Shown: in pieces, positions 27,842 through 38,434 of the stretch | Numbering within the stretch: position 1 is the first letter of the stretch | How the letters are laid out: every line of letters begins with the position of its first letter | Assembly (NCBI RefSeq): GCF_000308815.1 | Contig: NZ_BAFX01000150.1 | Coordinates: forward strand, 62,001-126,000 | Source: Nocardia concava NBRC 100430 | GTDB taxonomy: Bacteria; Actinomycetota; Actinomycetes; Mycobacteriales; Mycobacteriaceae | Direction: 5' to 3' | Length of the DNA stretch: 64,000 nucleotides | The notes under the pieces: generated by a model | Told to the model about the DNA's origin: nothing | Database searches by the model: none | What the model saw: the letters and a program-made list of their open reading frames with translations, nothing else | Made by a program: the position numbers and the translations under genes

Positions 27842-29053
27842 TCAATAGGGGTAGACGTCCACCTCGGTCGCCTTCACCGCGAAATACACATCCATTCCGG
27901 GCGCCACGCCCAACTGCGCCACGGCGGCGGGAGTCAGATCCGCCGCCAGGCCCGCGGCCGCGCCCGGGCCGTCGAATGCCCGCACCCGCACCAGGCCGCC
28001 GCGATCCTCCAGCTCGGCCACCCGCACCCGAAACACATTGCGCGGACTGCCCTCCGGATGCTCCAGATGCACCGCCACGGCCACCGGCGAGAACACCGCC
28101 GCCGCCCGGCCCCCGATCGGCCAGTCGCCCTCGGACCTGCCGAAAACCTCGGTCGTGCCCTCCGTGACCGCGCCCAGACCCGTGCTGCCTCCGCTCGCCG
28201 CCGTGCCCAGGATCAGGTTGACCCCCGCGATGCGGGCGGCGAAGCGACTGCGGGGTCGAGCCAATACCGTTGCCACCGGACCGGATTCGATGACCCGTCC
28301 ACCCTCGATCACCGCGACCCGGTCAGCCAGCGTCACCGCGTCGATGATGTCGTGCGTCACCAGAATCGTCGCTTTGGGCCGGTCCGTGCGCCCGCCCGAT
28401 TCGCGCAGAACTCGGCGCAGTAGCGCCCGCATGGCCGGGGCGGCGGTCACGTCGAGCGCGGCCATGGGCTCGTCGAGCAACAGGATCTCCGGATGCACCG
28501 CCAGCGCCCGAGCCAGCGCCACCCGCTGTGCCTGACCGCCGGACAAAGAAGCAGGCGACCGGTTCGCGAATTCATCCGCATCCACGGCCCGAAGCCAGTC
28601 CCGGGCGAGAGCCGTCGCCGCACGACCACGCATACCCCGGCTGCGCGGGCCGAAGGCCACATTCGCGACCACCGCGAGATGCGGGAACAGCAACGCGTCC
28701 TGCGCCAGCAGTGAGACCCCGCGCCGATGCGGCGGCACCGCGACGCCCGTCGCGATATCGGTCAGCACCCGGTCACCAAGGCGCACCGCACCGCTGTCCG
28801 GAACCGTCAGGCCCGCAACGATATCCAGCAGGCTGGACTTGCCCGCGCCATTCGGGCCCAGCACTGCGAGCACCTGACCGTCCGGGACTTCGAGCTCCAC
28901 GTCGAAATCTCGATCCGACAGTGTGGCCGCCACCAGCAATCCGCTCGTGGGGGACGGCTCGGAACCACGCACGAGGGCGCTTCGCGGGCCGTGGCCGAAA
29001 CCGGTGGCGCCGCCGCCGATCCGGGCAGTCGTCTCGTCACCCATCATCGACAC
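27842..29053 (-). CDS. modC: Molybdate ABC transporter ATP-binding protein
   Basis: 403 residues. Walker A GPNGAGKSS, signature LSGGQAQRVALARAL and Walker B LLLDEPMAALD are intact. A C-terminal molybdate-binding TOBE domain occupies about residues 330-400. It is separated from modB by the DUF885 gene. Its GTG start lies inside the last codons of that gene (17-bp overlap); a GTG at 28972 is an alternative that would shorten an unusual N-terminal extension. It energises ModB for molybdate uptake. Confidence 0.88.
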   Translation of the reverse strand: MSMMGDETTARIGGGATGFGHGPRSALVRGSEPSPTSGLLVAATLSDRDFDVELEVPDGQVLAVLGPNGAGKSSLLDIVAGLTVPDSGAVRLGDRVLTDIATGVAVPPHRRGVSLLAQDALLFPHLAVVANVAFGPRSRGMRGRAATALARDWLRAVDADEFANRSPASLSGGQAQRVALARALAVHPEILLLDEPMAALDVTAAPAMRALLRRVLRESGGRTDRPKATILVTHDIIDAVTLADRVAVIEGGRVIESGPVATVLARPRSRFAARIAGVNLILGTAASGGSTGLGAVTEGTTEVFGRSEGDWPIGGRAAAVFSPVAVAVHLEHPEGSPRNVFRVRVAELEDRGGLVRVRAFDGPGAAAGLAADLTPAAVAQLGVAPGMDVYFAVKATEVDVYPY

Positions 29054-30656
29054 CGAGCAGGGTGCGCAGGTGGCGCGGGGCGGGGGAGCCGTGGGCGAGC
29101 ATGGCGTCGTGCCAGTCGCGCGGAGAGGTGACCGAGGGGCGGTCGGCGGCCAGGGCGGCGACCTCGGTGTAGCCGACGAAATAGGTGGAGAGCTGGGTGG
29201 AGCTGAGCAGGGTGCGCCGCCATTTGCCCGCGGCCTCGCCCTCCTCCTGGAAACCGCGGTCCAGCATGAGGCGCATGGCCTCGGCCCGCGTCATCCCCTC
29301 GCAGTGCACCGACTGGTCGAGGATGGCGTTGATGGTCATGCGCAGATGCGACTTCAGCTGTTGCAGGCGCAACGGGAGGCCGCCGAATCCGGTGTCCGCC
29401 ATGAGTTTTTCGGCGTACACGGCCCAGCCCTCGATGAAGGTGCCGCTCCAGCACAGGGCGCGGATCGGGGTGGTGCCGCGGAATCGGCGGGCCTGGGCGA
29501 GCTGGAGATAGTGACCGGGCATGGCCTCGTGCACGGTCAGATTGCGCATCATGTGGTTGTTGTATTCGCGGTAGAACGAGGTCACGCGGTCGGACGACCA
29601 GTCCGCCGGGGTGGGCGCGATGGCGAAGAAGGTTGGCAGCGCGGCCGTTTCGAGCGGGCCGACCGGATCGCAGTAGGCCACCGCGACACCGCGCGCGAAC
29701 TCCGGCATCTCCTGGATCACCAGCGGATCGTCGACCAGGCTCGCCAGACCGTGGTCGCGGACGAAGGCGGTGGCCTCGGCCAGCGCGTCCGCCGCGACCG
29801 CCACCACGGTGTCGTCGGCGGGATGCTCACCCGACAGGTGGTCGATCGCCTTGCGCACGGTCTCGTCGTCCGGATTGACGACACCCAGCAGTTCCCCTGC
29901 GGCGGCGCGGATTTCGCCGGTCAGCAGGTCGAGGTGCTGGTGGGCGCGCTCCAGGATCTCCCGCGAACTCAGATTGGTGTCGAGGGTGTGCCAGAGCTTG
30001 GCCTCCCACATCCGCCGCCCCAGGCGCGGATCGCGGTCGGAGCCGTCCAGCCGTTCGGTGAGCCAGCCGGTGAATTCGCCCAGCGCCGAGATCGCCTCGG
30101 CCGCAGCCGGTTCGATCTCGAAGCCCGGCGCCTCGCCCGCCAGCTCCGGCACCTGCTCGCGAATCAGCGCGGCCACCCCGCCGAACTGCGCGATCGCGGT
30201 CTCAACGTGCACGCGGGGTGAATCGGTGAGCACCGAACGCGCCGTGGCCAGTGCGTCGGGCAGCGCCGTGAGCCGGGCGCGCAGCGCCTCCAGCCGCACC
30301 TCGGCGGGCGCGAACGGACGCGCCAGCAGGTGATAGAGCAGCGGTCCGGGATTGTGCAGCAGGGGATTCCACTCGTGCTCGCGGGTATCGGAGAGCTCGA
30401 AGAGCATGCCGTCCACCCGCTGCTGCAGCAGCGCCAGATCGACCCGGTCCTCGGGGCCCAGGTCCTCGTCGTCGATCTCGGCGAGCGCGTGCGAGGCCTC
30501 CCGGAGCATGGCGACCCGGCCGCGCACCGCGGCCCGCGAGAAGTCGGGGAGCCGATCGTCGGACCGGTGATCACCGACCGAGGCGGCCAGGTGCGGATCG
30601 GCGGTCAGCAGCGCATCGACAATGCGCTGCGCACGGGGCACGAAAATCGACGACAT
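29037..30656 (-). CDS. DUF885 family putative zinc metallohydrolase
   Basis: 539 residues. DUF885 proteins are putative M32-like metallohydrolases. The zinc motif HEAMPGH is at about residue 375, with a further acidic helix downstream. No signal peptide is evident. It is embedded in the molybdate operon, 10 bp after modB and overlapping modC, an unexpected position for a putative peptidase. Catalytic activity of the family is poorly known. The ATG at 30656 is chosen because the conserved part begins just after it. Confidence 0.85.
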   Translation of the reverse strand: MSSIFVPRAQRIVDALLTADPHLAASVGDHRSDDRLPDFSRAAVRGRVAMLREASHALAEIDDEDLGPEDRVDLALLQQRVDGMLFELSDTREHEWNPLLHNPGPLLYHLLARPFAPAEVRLEALRARLTALPDALATARSVLTDSPRVHVETAIAQFGGVAALIREQVPELAGEAPGFEIEPAAAEAISALGEFTGWLTERLDGSDRDPRLGRRMWEAKLWHTLDTNLSSREILERAHQHLDLLTGEIRAAAGELLGVVNPDDETVRKAIDHLSGEHPADDTVVAVAADALAEATAFVRDHGLASLVDDPLVIQEMPEFARGVAVAYCDPVGPLETAALPTFFAIAPTPADWSSDRVTSFYREYNNHMMRNLTVHEAMPGHYLQLAQARRFRGTTPIRALCWSGTFIEGWAVYAEKLMADTGFGGLPLRLQQLKSHLRMTINAILDQSVHCEGMTRAEAMRLMLDRGFQEEGEAAGKWRRTLLSSTQLSTYFVGYTEVAALAADRPSVTSPRDWHDAMLAHGSPAPRHLRTLLGVDDG

Positions 30657-30666
30657 GCCAGCCACG

Positions 30667-31467
30667 CTAGCTCGCACCGGCGGGCACCCGGTCCGCGGCG
30701 AGACCCGGGCGGCGGTAGGCAACCAGCACGATCACGGCCGCCACCAGCACCAGGAGCAGCGAGAGCGCCACGGCGGCATCGGGATCGGATTCGCGCTGCA
30801 GGTAGATCTCCAGTGGCAGGGTGCGCGTCTTTCCCTGCAGGCTGCCCGCGAAGGTGAGCGTCGCGCCGAATTCGCCGAGCGCCCGCGCGAAGGCCAGGAT
30901 CGTGCCCGAGACCAACGCGGGGCGCAGTAGCGGCAGTGTCACCCGCCACCACACGATGGACGGGCGCGCGCCGAGCGTCGCGGCGATTCGCTCGTAGCGG
31001 TCGCCCGCGGTCCGCATCGCACCCTCGAGGGTGATCACCAGGAAGGGCAGGGCCACGAAGGTCTGCGCCAGCACCACGGCCGTCGTGCTGAACGCGATGC
31101 GAATACCCATCGACTCCAGCTCCCGGCCCAGCAGACCGTGCCTGCCGAACAGGTACAGCAGCGCCAGACCACCGACCACCGGCGGTAAAACCAAGGGCAG
31201 CAACACCAGTGCGCGCAGCACCGGCATCGACCGCCACCGGAAGCGGGCCAGTACCGCCGCCATGGGCACGCCCAGCAGGACGCACAGCACGGCGGCGGCG
31301 AGCGAGGTGCGCAGGCTCAACTCCAGTGCCACCCGCGAGGATTCGGAGGTGATCAGGGCGAAGAAGTGCGACCGGTCCACCGCACCGGTCAGGGCCACCA
31401 GCGGACCGGCCACCAGCACGAAGCCGAGGGCCGCCGGAAGCAGTAGCCAGACCGGAGGTTTGATCAC
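30667..31467 (-). CDS. modB: Molybdate ABC transporter permease
   Basis: 266 residues, several membrane segments, and the binding-protein-dependent transport motif YERIAATLGARPSIVWWRV (the EAA-like loop, about residues 165-183), followed by GEFGATLTFAGSLQGKT, typical of ModB. The GTG start overlaps the modA stop (GTGA). Imports molybdate with ModA and ModC. Confidence 0.92.
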   Translation of the reverse strand: MIKPPVWLLLPAALGFVLVAGPLVALTGAVDRSHFFALITSESSRVALELSLRTSLAAAVLCVLLGVPMAAVLARFRWRSMPVLRALVLLPLVLPPVVGGLALLYLFGRHGLLGRELESMGIRIAFSTTAVVLAQTFVALPFLVITLEGAMRTAGDRYERIAATLGARPSIVWWRVTLPLLRPALVSGTILAFARALGEFGATLTFAGSLQGKTRTLPLEIYLQRESDPDAAVALSLLLVLVAAVIVLVAYRRPGLAADRVPAGAS

Positions 31468-32315
31468 GGCTTGCCGAAACCCGCCTGCTGCAACGCCTTC
31501 TGGCCGTCCGGACCGGTGACCAGCGTGACGAAGTCCTCGGCCGCTGCGGCGTTCTTCGAATCCGCCACGGTGGCAATCGGATAGGTGTTGACGGCCTTGG
31601 CCGACTCCGGGAAGTTCACGGTCTGCACCTTGCTGCCCGCGCCGGTGGCATCGGTGACGTAGACCAGTCCGGCGTCGGCCTGACCGGAGGTCACCTTGGC
31701 CAGCACGTCGGTCACCGAGGATTCCTCGCTGACCGGTGAAATCGCCACGCCCGCATCGGTGGTGACCTTCTTGGTGGCCGAACCGCACGGCACCTGCGGC
31801 GCGCACACCACCAGCCGCAGCCCGGACTGCGACAGGTCTGCCAGCGAGTTGATGTGCGCCGGATTGCCGGGCGGCGTCACGATGGTCAGCGTATTGGTGG
31901 CGAAGGTCTGCGGCTTGTCGGTGATCCGGCCGCCCTTCACCGCCTTGTCCATATTGTTCTGGTCGGCGGAGGCGAAGACGTCGGCGGGCGCGCCATTGTT
32001 CAACTGCGCCACCAGATCCGAGGAACCGGCGAAGGAGAAGGTCACCTTGGTGCCGGGGTGCGCGGTCTCGTACTGGGTGCCGAGCTGGGTGAAGACCTGC
32101 TTGAGCGAGGCGGCGGCGAAGACCGTGATGGTCTTCGTGTCACTGCTCGTCGAGGAGTCGGAGCCACAGCCCGACAGCAGGCCCGCGCCCAGCACCGCGG
32201 TCGCGGCCAGCGCCGCACCGGACTTGGAAACTAGGCCGTGCCGCCGCTTTCCCTTGAATCGGACACCGTGGCGGCCGTCTCGACTACTACCGTGGTGGCC
32301 TTGACGCTCGCCCAC
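31464..32315 (-). CDS. modA: Molybdate-binding lipoprotein
   Basis: About 283 residues. Signal peptide with lipobox LLSGC (lipidated Cys at about residue 50 with this start), then KTITVFAAASLKQVFTQLG, the classical ModA opening, and SFAGSSDLVAQLNNGAPADVFASA, which carries the oxyanion-binding serines. The start is awkward: no ATG or GTG lies close to the signal peptide. GTG at 32315 is preferred because GGGGAG precedes it by 6 bp; it lies inside the regulator gene, giving an 85-bp overlap and a long basic n-region. An ATG at 32393 is also open. Confidence 0.88.
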   Translation of the reverse strand: MGERQGHHGSSRDGRHGVRFKGKRRHGLVSKSGAALAATAVLGAGLLSGCGSDSSTSSDTKTITVFAAASLKQVFTQLGTQYETAHPGTKVTFSFAGSSDLVAQLNNGAPADVFASADQNNMDKAVKGGRITDKPQTFATNTLTIVTPPGNPAHINSLADLSQSGLRLVVCAPQVPCGSATKKVTTDAGVAISPVSEESSVTDVLAKVTSGQADAGLVYVTDATGAGSKVQTVNFPESAKAVNTYPIATVADSKNAAAAEDFVTLVTGPDGQKALQQAGFGKP

Positions 32316-32662
32316 GCCACGCTCCCCGGCTGCAAGCCCAGGTCGCGCACCGACTCGCTGCTCATCAACGAAACGACTGTGAACGGTCCGCATTGCATCT
32401 CCACCTGTGCCATCACGGTATCGGCCACCACCCTGGTGACCAGTCCCGGAAACCGATTGCGTGCCGAACTGGCACTACCCATCCGGGTCTGCGGAGTGCG
32501 GGCCTGCTCGACGGCCAATTCCGCGAGCTGCTTGCCATCCACCACCAGGCGACCGGACTCGTCCTTGCGGGCAGACAACGTTCCGCTGTCGATCCAGCGG
32601 CGCACGGTGTCGTCGCTGACGCCCAGCAGCTGGGCGGCGTCGCGAATCCGAATTTCGGGCAT
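32231..32662 (-). CDS. HTH-TOBE molybdate-responsive regulator
   Basis: 143 residues. An N-terminal MerR/excisionase-type helix-turn-helix (residues 1-55, with DAAQLLGVSDDTVRRWIDSG) is joined to a single TOBE (Mop) domain (about 70-135). TOBE domains bind molybdate or tungstate, so it likely senses molybdate and controls the downstream modA-modB genes. It resembles the short ModE-like regulators of actinobacteria. Two matching palindromes just upstream of its start are good operator candidates. No ribosome-binding site is visible, so the mRNA may be leaderless. Confidence 0.87.
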   Translation of the reverse strand: MPEIRIRDAAQLLGVSDDTVRRWIDSGTLSARKDESGRLVVDGKQLAELAVEQARTPQTRMGSASSARNRFPGLVTRVVADTVMAQVEMQCGPFTVVSLMSSESVRDLGLQPGSVAWASVKATTVVVETAATVSDSRESGGTA

Positions 32663-32677
32663 ATAGGGAAGGATATG

Positions 32678-32723
32678 TCCGCAGATGCGGAACTACTAAT
32701 CGTATATATCCGTAGATACGGAT
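32678..32723. promoter_or_regulatory. Pair of palindromic operators for the molybdate regulator
   Basis: TCCGCAGATGCGGA (32678-32691) and ATCCGTAGATACGGAT (32708-32723) share the core TCCGYAGATRCGGA. Each is a perfect inverted repeat with a GA centre. The centres are 31 bp apart, about three helical turns, so both would face the same side of the helix. They lie between the HTH-TOBE gene and the divergent gene at 32803. Confidence 0.7.
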
Positions 32724-32802
32724 CACACGACAGGAATTGGTGTTCCTGTTCACGTTTCCGACACCCACACCCCCTGAACGCGCCGGTACGCTCGAAGCAA
32801 TC

Positions 32803-33630
32803 ATGGCCACGTATTTCGATCCGAAGGCCTGGTCACCTCTGCGCGCGGTGGACCTGGGCATGGACCTCGGAAGACGCTTGTTCGACCAGAGCTGGCTGGA
32901 TCAGTGGACGAGTTTCACCACGGCCTGGCTCGAACCAGCCGCTGACTTCGGCGCCGGGACGGTCACCGCGCTGATGCCCGATGTGCTCATGACGCTGCTC
33001 TCGGAGGGGATCCTCAGCCAGTTCGGCGGGCAGGAGGTCAGCGCCACCCTGCTCGGCCACGATCTGCGGGCCACGCTGCACACGCTCAAGGTGCGTCGGC
33101 GCGGGGCGCATTTCCAGACCAAGACCGTGCTCACCGGGCTGCACTGGAACCGGCATCCCATCGAGGAACTGACCGTCATCGCGCACGGCGTGCGGCTGGT
33201 GCCCGGTGTGCCCACCAAGGTGCGGACCTCACAGCTCGACCTCAATGGCGTGATATCGCTTGCGGCGCTGCTGGACTGGATCAACGGGTGGCAGCCCGAC
33301 TGGGAGCTGACACCCGCTCCCGACGGGCTGATCCTGGCCAGGCACCGCCGCCGCAGGATCAAAGCGCTCGCCGAGGCCGAGGTCACCGACAATGTCCTGT
33401 CGATCACCGTGCATCAGGCGCACTGGCGAAAAGTGCGGGCGCCCAAGCGATTCACCACACTCAATCCGATCCCCTTGACCGGCTTGCCCAGTGAGGCGCG
33501 GATCAGCCGGGCACAGCGCGTCGGCGATCACGTCATCTTCGCCGCCGACCTGCCCGCGATCACCGGATCGTTCGATCTGGCGCAGATCCGCTCGGCCATC
33601 GTCGCGGGCACGACGCTCATCGTCTTCTGA
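32803..33630 (+). CDS. Uncharacterised protein, possibly LmeA/DUF2993-like
   Basis: 275 residues from the ATG at 32803; the frame opens 22 codons earlier without support. No clear signal peptide. The layout, an alpha/beta protein with SQLDLNGVISLAALLDWIN and ITVHQAHWRKVRAPKRF, is faintly like actinobacterial lipid-binding LmeA/DUF2993 proteins, but I could not find the family's defining motifs and treat this as a guess. Divergent from the molybdate regulator and followed by the REP-like repeat. Confidence 0.6.
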   Translation: MATYFDPKAWSPLRAVDLGMDLGRRLFDQSWLDQWTSFTTAWLEPAADFGAGTVTALMPDVLMTLLSEGILSQFGGQEVSATLLGHDLRATLHTLKVRRRGAHFQTKTVLTGLHWNRHPIEELTVIAHGVRLVPGVPTKVRTSQLDLNGVISLAALLDWINGWQPDWELTPAPDGLILARHRRRRIKALAEAEVTDNVLSITVHQAHWRKVRAPKRFTTLNPIPLTGLPSEARISRAQRVGDHVIFAADLPAITGSFDLAQIRSAIVAGTTLIVF

Positions 33631-33640
33631 GATCCACCCC

Positions 33641-33713
33641 GTCATCCCGGCACGTTTTTGGCCGGGATCCATCCTGCTGCAGTGGATTCCGGCCAAAAGC
33701 GCGCCGGAATGAC
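33641..33713. repeat. 73-bp REP/MITE-like inverted repeat
   Basis: Two 31-bp arms with 27 of 31 matching positions, separated by an 11-bp loop. The outer ends are GTCATCCCGGC and GCCGGAATGAC; inside each arm is TTTTGGCCGG. It sits between two convergent genes and would form a long RNA hairpin, so it may also terminate transcription. I recall similar GTCATCCCGGC palindromes as dispersed repeats in other high-GC genomes; copy number here cannot be judged from one window. Confidence 0.8.
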
Positions 33714-33720
33714 GAGGGGC

Positions 33721-35187
<1,467 letters not shown>

Positions 35188-35360
35188 GAGGACGGAGCTT
35201 AGTCGCTCGGGTGTCCGATCCCCGAAAAGCATCCGGCCACCCGCGGTAAGTACCCGGCGTGCCGCCCCGTGACCGGCGTCTACCTGCTGCGAGAGCTCTG
35301 TATATATGGGAGGCACCGCGGTGGGGCGGGCGTAGCGGTCATCACCTATAGACTGGCGCA

Positions 35361-35915
35361 GTGTCCCCGGCCGATCGCGCGAACAGTCGACGCCGCCAGC
35401 CTCGGCGGCGCGGTTCGGGCGGCAATGCGGCCAAATCCACCGGCGCGGCGAAACCGCGCATGCGCACCGTCCGCGAGACCTCCGCGGGCGGCCTCGTGGT
35501 GGACGGGCTCGACGGCCCCAGCGAAAAGCGCTGCGCCGCCCTCATCGGCCGGACCGATCGGCGCGGACGACTGCTCTGGTCGCTGCCCAAGGGGCATATC
35601 GAAGAGGGGGAGACGGCCGAGCAGACCGCGATTCGCGAGGTGCAGGAGGAGACCGGCATCCACGGCACCGTGGTCGCCGAACTCGGCAGCATCGACTACT
35701 GGTTCGTCACCGAGGGCCGGCGGGTACACAAGACCGTGCACCACTATCTGATGCGCTCGCTCGGCGGTGAACTCTCCGACGCGGACGTCGAGGTCACCAA
35801 GGTGGCCTGGGTTCCCTTGAGCGAACTGGATTCCCGGCTGGCCTACGCTGACGAACGCAGGCTGGCCGAGGTAGCCAACCGGCTGATCGACCGGATGGAG
35901 AACGGCAGACAATGA
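35361..35915 (+). CDS. mutT4: NUDIX hydrolase, MutT4-like
   Basis: 184 residues. A basic N-terminal tail (residues 1-38) precedes a Nudix domain whose box begins PKGHIEEGETAEQTAIREVQ and ends with EETGI. Position next to pcnA and before the DUF6049 and murJ genes is that of mycobacterial mutT4. Presumed house-cleaning of damaged nucleotides. GTG start. The stop overlaps the next ATG (ATGA). Confidence 0.85.
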   Translation: MSPADRANSRRRQPRRRGSGGNAAKSTGAAKPRMRTVRETSAGGLVVDGLDGPSEKRCAALIGRTDRRGRLLWSLPKGHIEEGETAEQTAIREVQEETGIHGTVVAELGSIDYWFVTEGRRVHKTVHHYLMRSLGGELSDADVEVTKVAWVPLSELDSRLAYADERRLAEVANRLIDRMENGRQ

Positions 35916-38434
35916 CGCGTGCGGGATCGCAGCGCACGCTGCTTTCACTCGTCGCGGTAATGCTGGCGGTGCTCACGACACTGGGGCTCGGACCCGGAAT
36001 CGGCACGCCCATTGCCGCCGCCGAACCCACCGGCAGCGGGAACGGACAGTCCAGCGGGCCCAAATTCCTGAAACTGTCGCTGGATTCGGTCACGCCCACC
36101 GCCGTCACCGCCACCAGCGACCCCTACTTCGTGGTGTCGGGGACCGTCACCAATATCGGCGACCGGCCGGTGGACGACGTCAGCGTGCGCATCCAGCGCG
36201 GCGCGGCGGTCACCAGCCCCAGCGGGCTGCGCTCGGCGCTGCGGCTGGACCAGATCAACTACGACGTCAACGGCGAATTCCAGGATGTCGCAGAGCGATT
36301 GACGCCCGGGCAGCGCAAGCAGTTCAGCCTCACCGTCGCCCTGCGCTCGGGAACCGAACTGCCCAGCGGAATCTCGTCGGTCGACATCACCGCGCCGGGC
36401 GTGTACCCGCTGCTGCTCAATGTGAACGGGCAGCCCGCCTACGGCGGCCAGGCCCGCCTCGACGACGCCCGCTTCCTGCTGCCGGTGCTCGGCGTGCCCG
36501 GCGGCGCCGACGCCAAACCCGCCGCCGCCCAGTCCGGTACACCCGTCGCCGACGCACCGCCGGTGGCCACCACCATGTTGTGGCCGCTGGCCGATCGGCC
36601 CCGCCTGGTGGCCGGACGGCCCGGCTCACCGGACGGACCGGCACTGCTCACCGACGACGATCTGGCCGCGTCACTGGCCCAGGGCGGGCGGCTCGACCAG
36701 TTGCTGTCGGCGCTGGAGAGCATCGTCAAACCCGACAGCGGCCGCGACCGCACCCTGGTCAACGCCATCTGCCTGGCCGTGGACCCGGACCTGCTCAACA
36801 CGGTGTCGGATATGACCAGGGACTATCTGGTGCTGGCCAGCCCGTCGGATCCGGACGGGCCCACCCGCACCGGCACCGGCACCCACGCCGCCAAGGCCTG
36901 GCTGGAACGGTTGAAGGCGCTCGCGCACGGAATGTGCGTGGTGGCACTGCCGTTCGCGCAGGTCGACCCGAACGCGCTGGCCGCGGTGGGGGATGTCACC
37001 CTCGCCGACCGGGCGCTCAACGCGCCCGCGGATCGCGTCGACGAGCTGCTCTCGGTGAAATCGCTGCGCGGCGTGGCCGTTCCGGACGCGGGCACCGTGG
37101 ACACCGAGGGCGCGACACTCTTCGCGCACCACGGATTCACCAGCGCGGTGCTCGCCGACAGCGCGGTCACCACCGGCGACGGACGCTCCAACCTCACCTC
37201 CACCAAGACCCCCGCCGCCCCGGGCGCGACCGCCACCGCCACCGAAGCGGGCACGCCCGACGTGGTGAACCTGGCCGACGTGACCCTGCCGCCCGCCGCC
37301 GGCGCGACACCGCCGCCCGTGCCCACCGACCTGCACGGGGTCACCTTCGACATCTGGGCCGCGACCGCGCTGGCCGCCATCGGATCCAACCCGCCGACAC
37401 CGCCCTTCACCCCGGACAAGGTCCGCTACGACGTCACCGTCGACTCGCGCGCGGCCCGGTTGCAGGACGCGCTGGGCGCCATCGCCTGGACCGCGCTGAA
37501 TCCGCAACCCGGGCGGCCGCGTTCGGCGCTGCTGGTGCCGCCGCAGCAGTGGGGCGCCAACCGCGACGAGGCCTCCGCCGTGCTCGGACAGCTGGACCTG
37601 CTGTTGAAGAACAATCTCGCGACCCCGCGGCCCCTCACCGAACTGCTTGCGCAGCAGCCGGATCCGCAGCCCTACGGGCTCGACTACCTGAGCACCGCCG
37701 CCGACGAGGCGGTGCCCGCGCACTTCACCGAACCCGTGCACCAGCAGGCCCAGCGCATCACCGAGCTGATGAGCGCCCTGGTGGACGTGCCGCAGCAGGA
37801 ACTCAGCCCGCACGACTTCCTCACGCCGCTGCGCGACGACCTGATCCGGGTGCTGACCCTGTCCGACCGCCGGGCCGGACCCGCCGCCGCGGACACCACC
37901 GCCCAGCGGCGCCTGGACCAGACCACCAAGACCGTGGACAACCTGTTCGGATCGGTGACCGTGCTGCCGCCGGGCGGCGTCTACACCCTCGCCTCGGAGC
38001 AGAGCCCGCTGCTGCTGGTGGCCCGCAACGACCTGCCGGTGGCCATCCGGGTGCGCTTCAAGATCGACGCCCCGGCCGAGACGAACATCACCGATATCGG
38101 CGAACAGCAGCTGCCTGCCAAGGGAAATCGATCCTTCCAGATCCCGACCGAGGTTTCCGACAGCCGAAACCTGGTCATTCCCATCGGACTTACCACACCC
38201 GACGGCGTGCCGCTCGGCAATGCGGTGTCGGTATCGGTGCGATCCAACGCCTACGGTCAGGTGTTGGCAATAATTACTGCGTGCGCCTGCGCACTGCTGC
38301 TCCTGCTGGTCGGCCGCCGACTCTGGCACCGCTTCCGCGGCCAGTCCGACCCGGCCGACGAGGGGTTCGACCCGAGCACACGGCAGAGCAGGCGCGCGCG
38401 TAAGCGGGAGTTGAAACGACAGGAGGCACGGTGA
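35912..38434 (+). CDS. DUF6049 family envelope protein
   Basis: 840 residues. A signal peptide or anchor at the N-terminus, a large extracytoplasmic region with an Ig-like segment near the start (residues about 55-150), and a single C-terminal transmembrane helix (about residues 780-800) followed by a basic cytoplasmic tail. The gene sits in the invariant place between mutT4 and murJ in this order and overlaps both (ATGA / GTGA), suggesting a role in cell-wall synthesis with MurJ. No catalytic motif recognised. Confidence 0.85.
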   Translation: MTRAGSQRTLLSLVAVMLAVLTTLGLGPGIGTPIAAAEPTGSGNGQSSGPKFLKLSLDSVTPTAVTATSDPYFVVSGTVTNIGDRPVDDVSVRIQRGAAVTSPSGLRSALRLDQINYDVNGEFQDVAERLTPGQRKQFSLTVALRSGTELPSGISSVDITAPGVYPLLLNVNGQPAYGGQARLDDARFLLPVLGVPGGADAKPAAAQSGTPVADAPPVATTMLWPLADRPRLVAGRPGSPDGPALLTDDDLAASLAQGGRLDQLLSALESIVKPDSGRDRTLVNAICLAVDPDLLNTVSDMTRDYLVLASPSDPDGPTRTGTGTHAAKAWLERLKALAHGMCVVALPFAQVDPNALAAVGDVTLADRALNAPADRVDELLSVKSLRGVAVPDAGTVDTEGATLFAHHGFTSAVLADSAVTTGDGRSNLTSTKTPAAPGATATATEAGTPDVVNLADVTLPPAAGATPPPVPTDLHGVTFDIWAATALAAIGSNPPTPPFTPDKVRYDVTVDSRAARLQDALGAIAWTALNPQPGRPRSALLVPPQQWGANRDEASAVLGQLDLLLKNNLATPRPLTELLAQQPDPQPYGLDYLSTAADEAVPAHFTEPVHQQAQRITELMSALVDVPQQELSPHDFLTPLRDDLIRVLTLSDRRAGPAAADTTAQRRLDQTTKTVDNLFGSVTVLPPGGVYTLASEQSPLLLVARNDLPVAIRVRFKIDAPAETNITDIGEQQLPAKGNRSFQIPTEVSDSRNLVIPIGLTTPDGVPLGNAVSVSVRSNAYGQVLAIITACACALLLLLVGRRLWHRFRGQSDPADEGFDPSTRQSRRARKRELKRQEAR

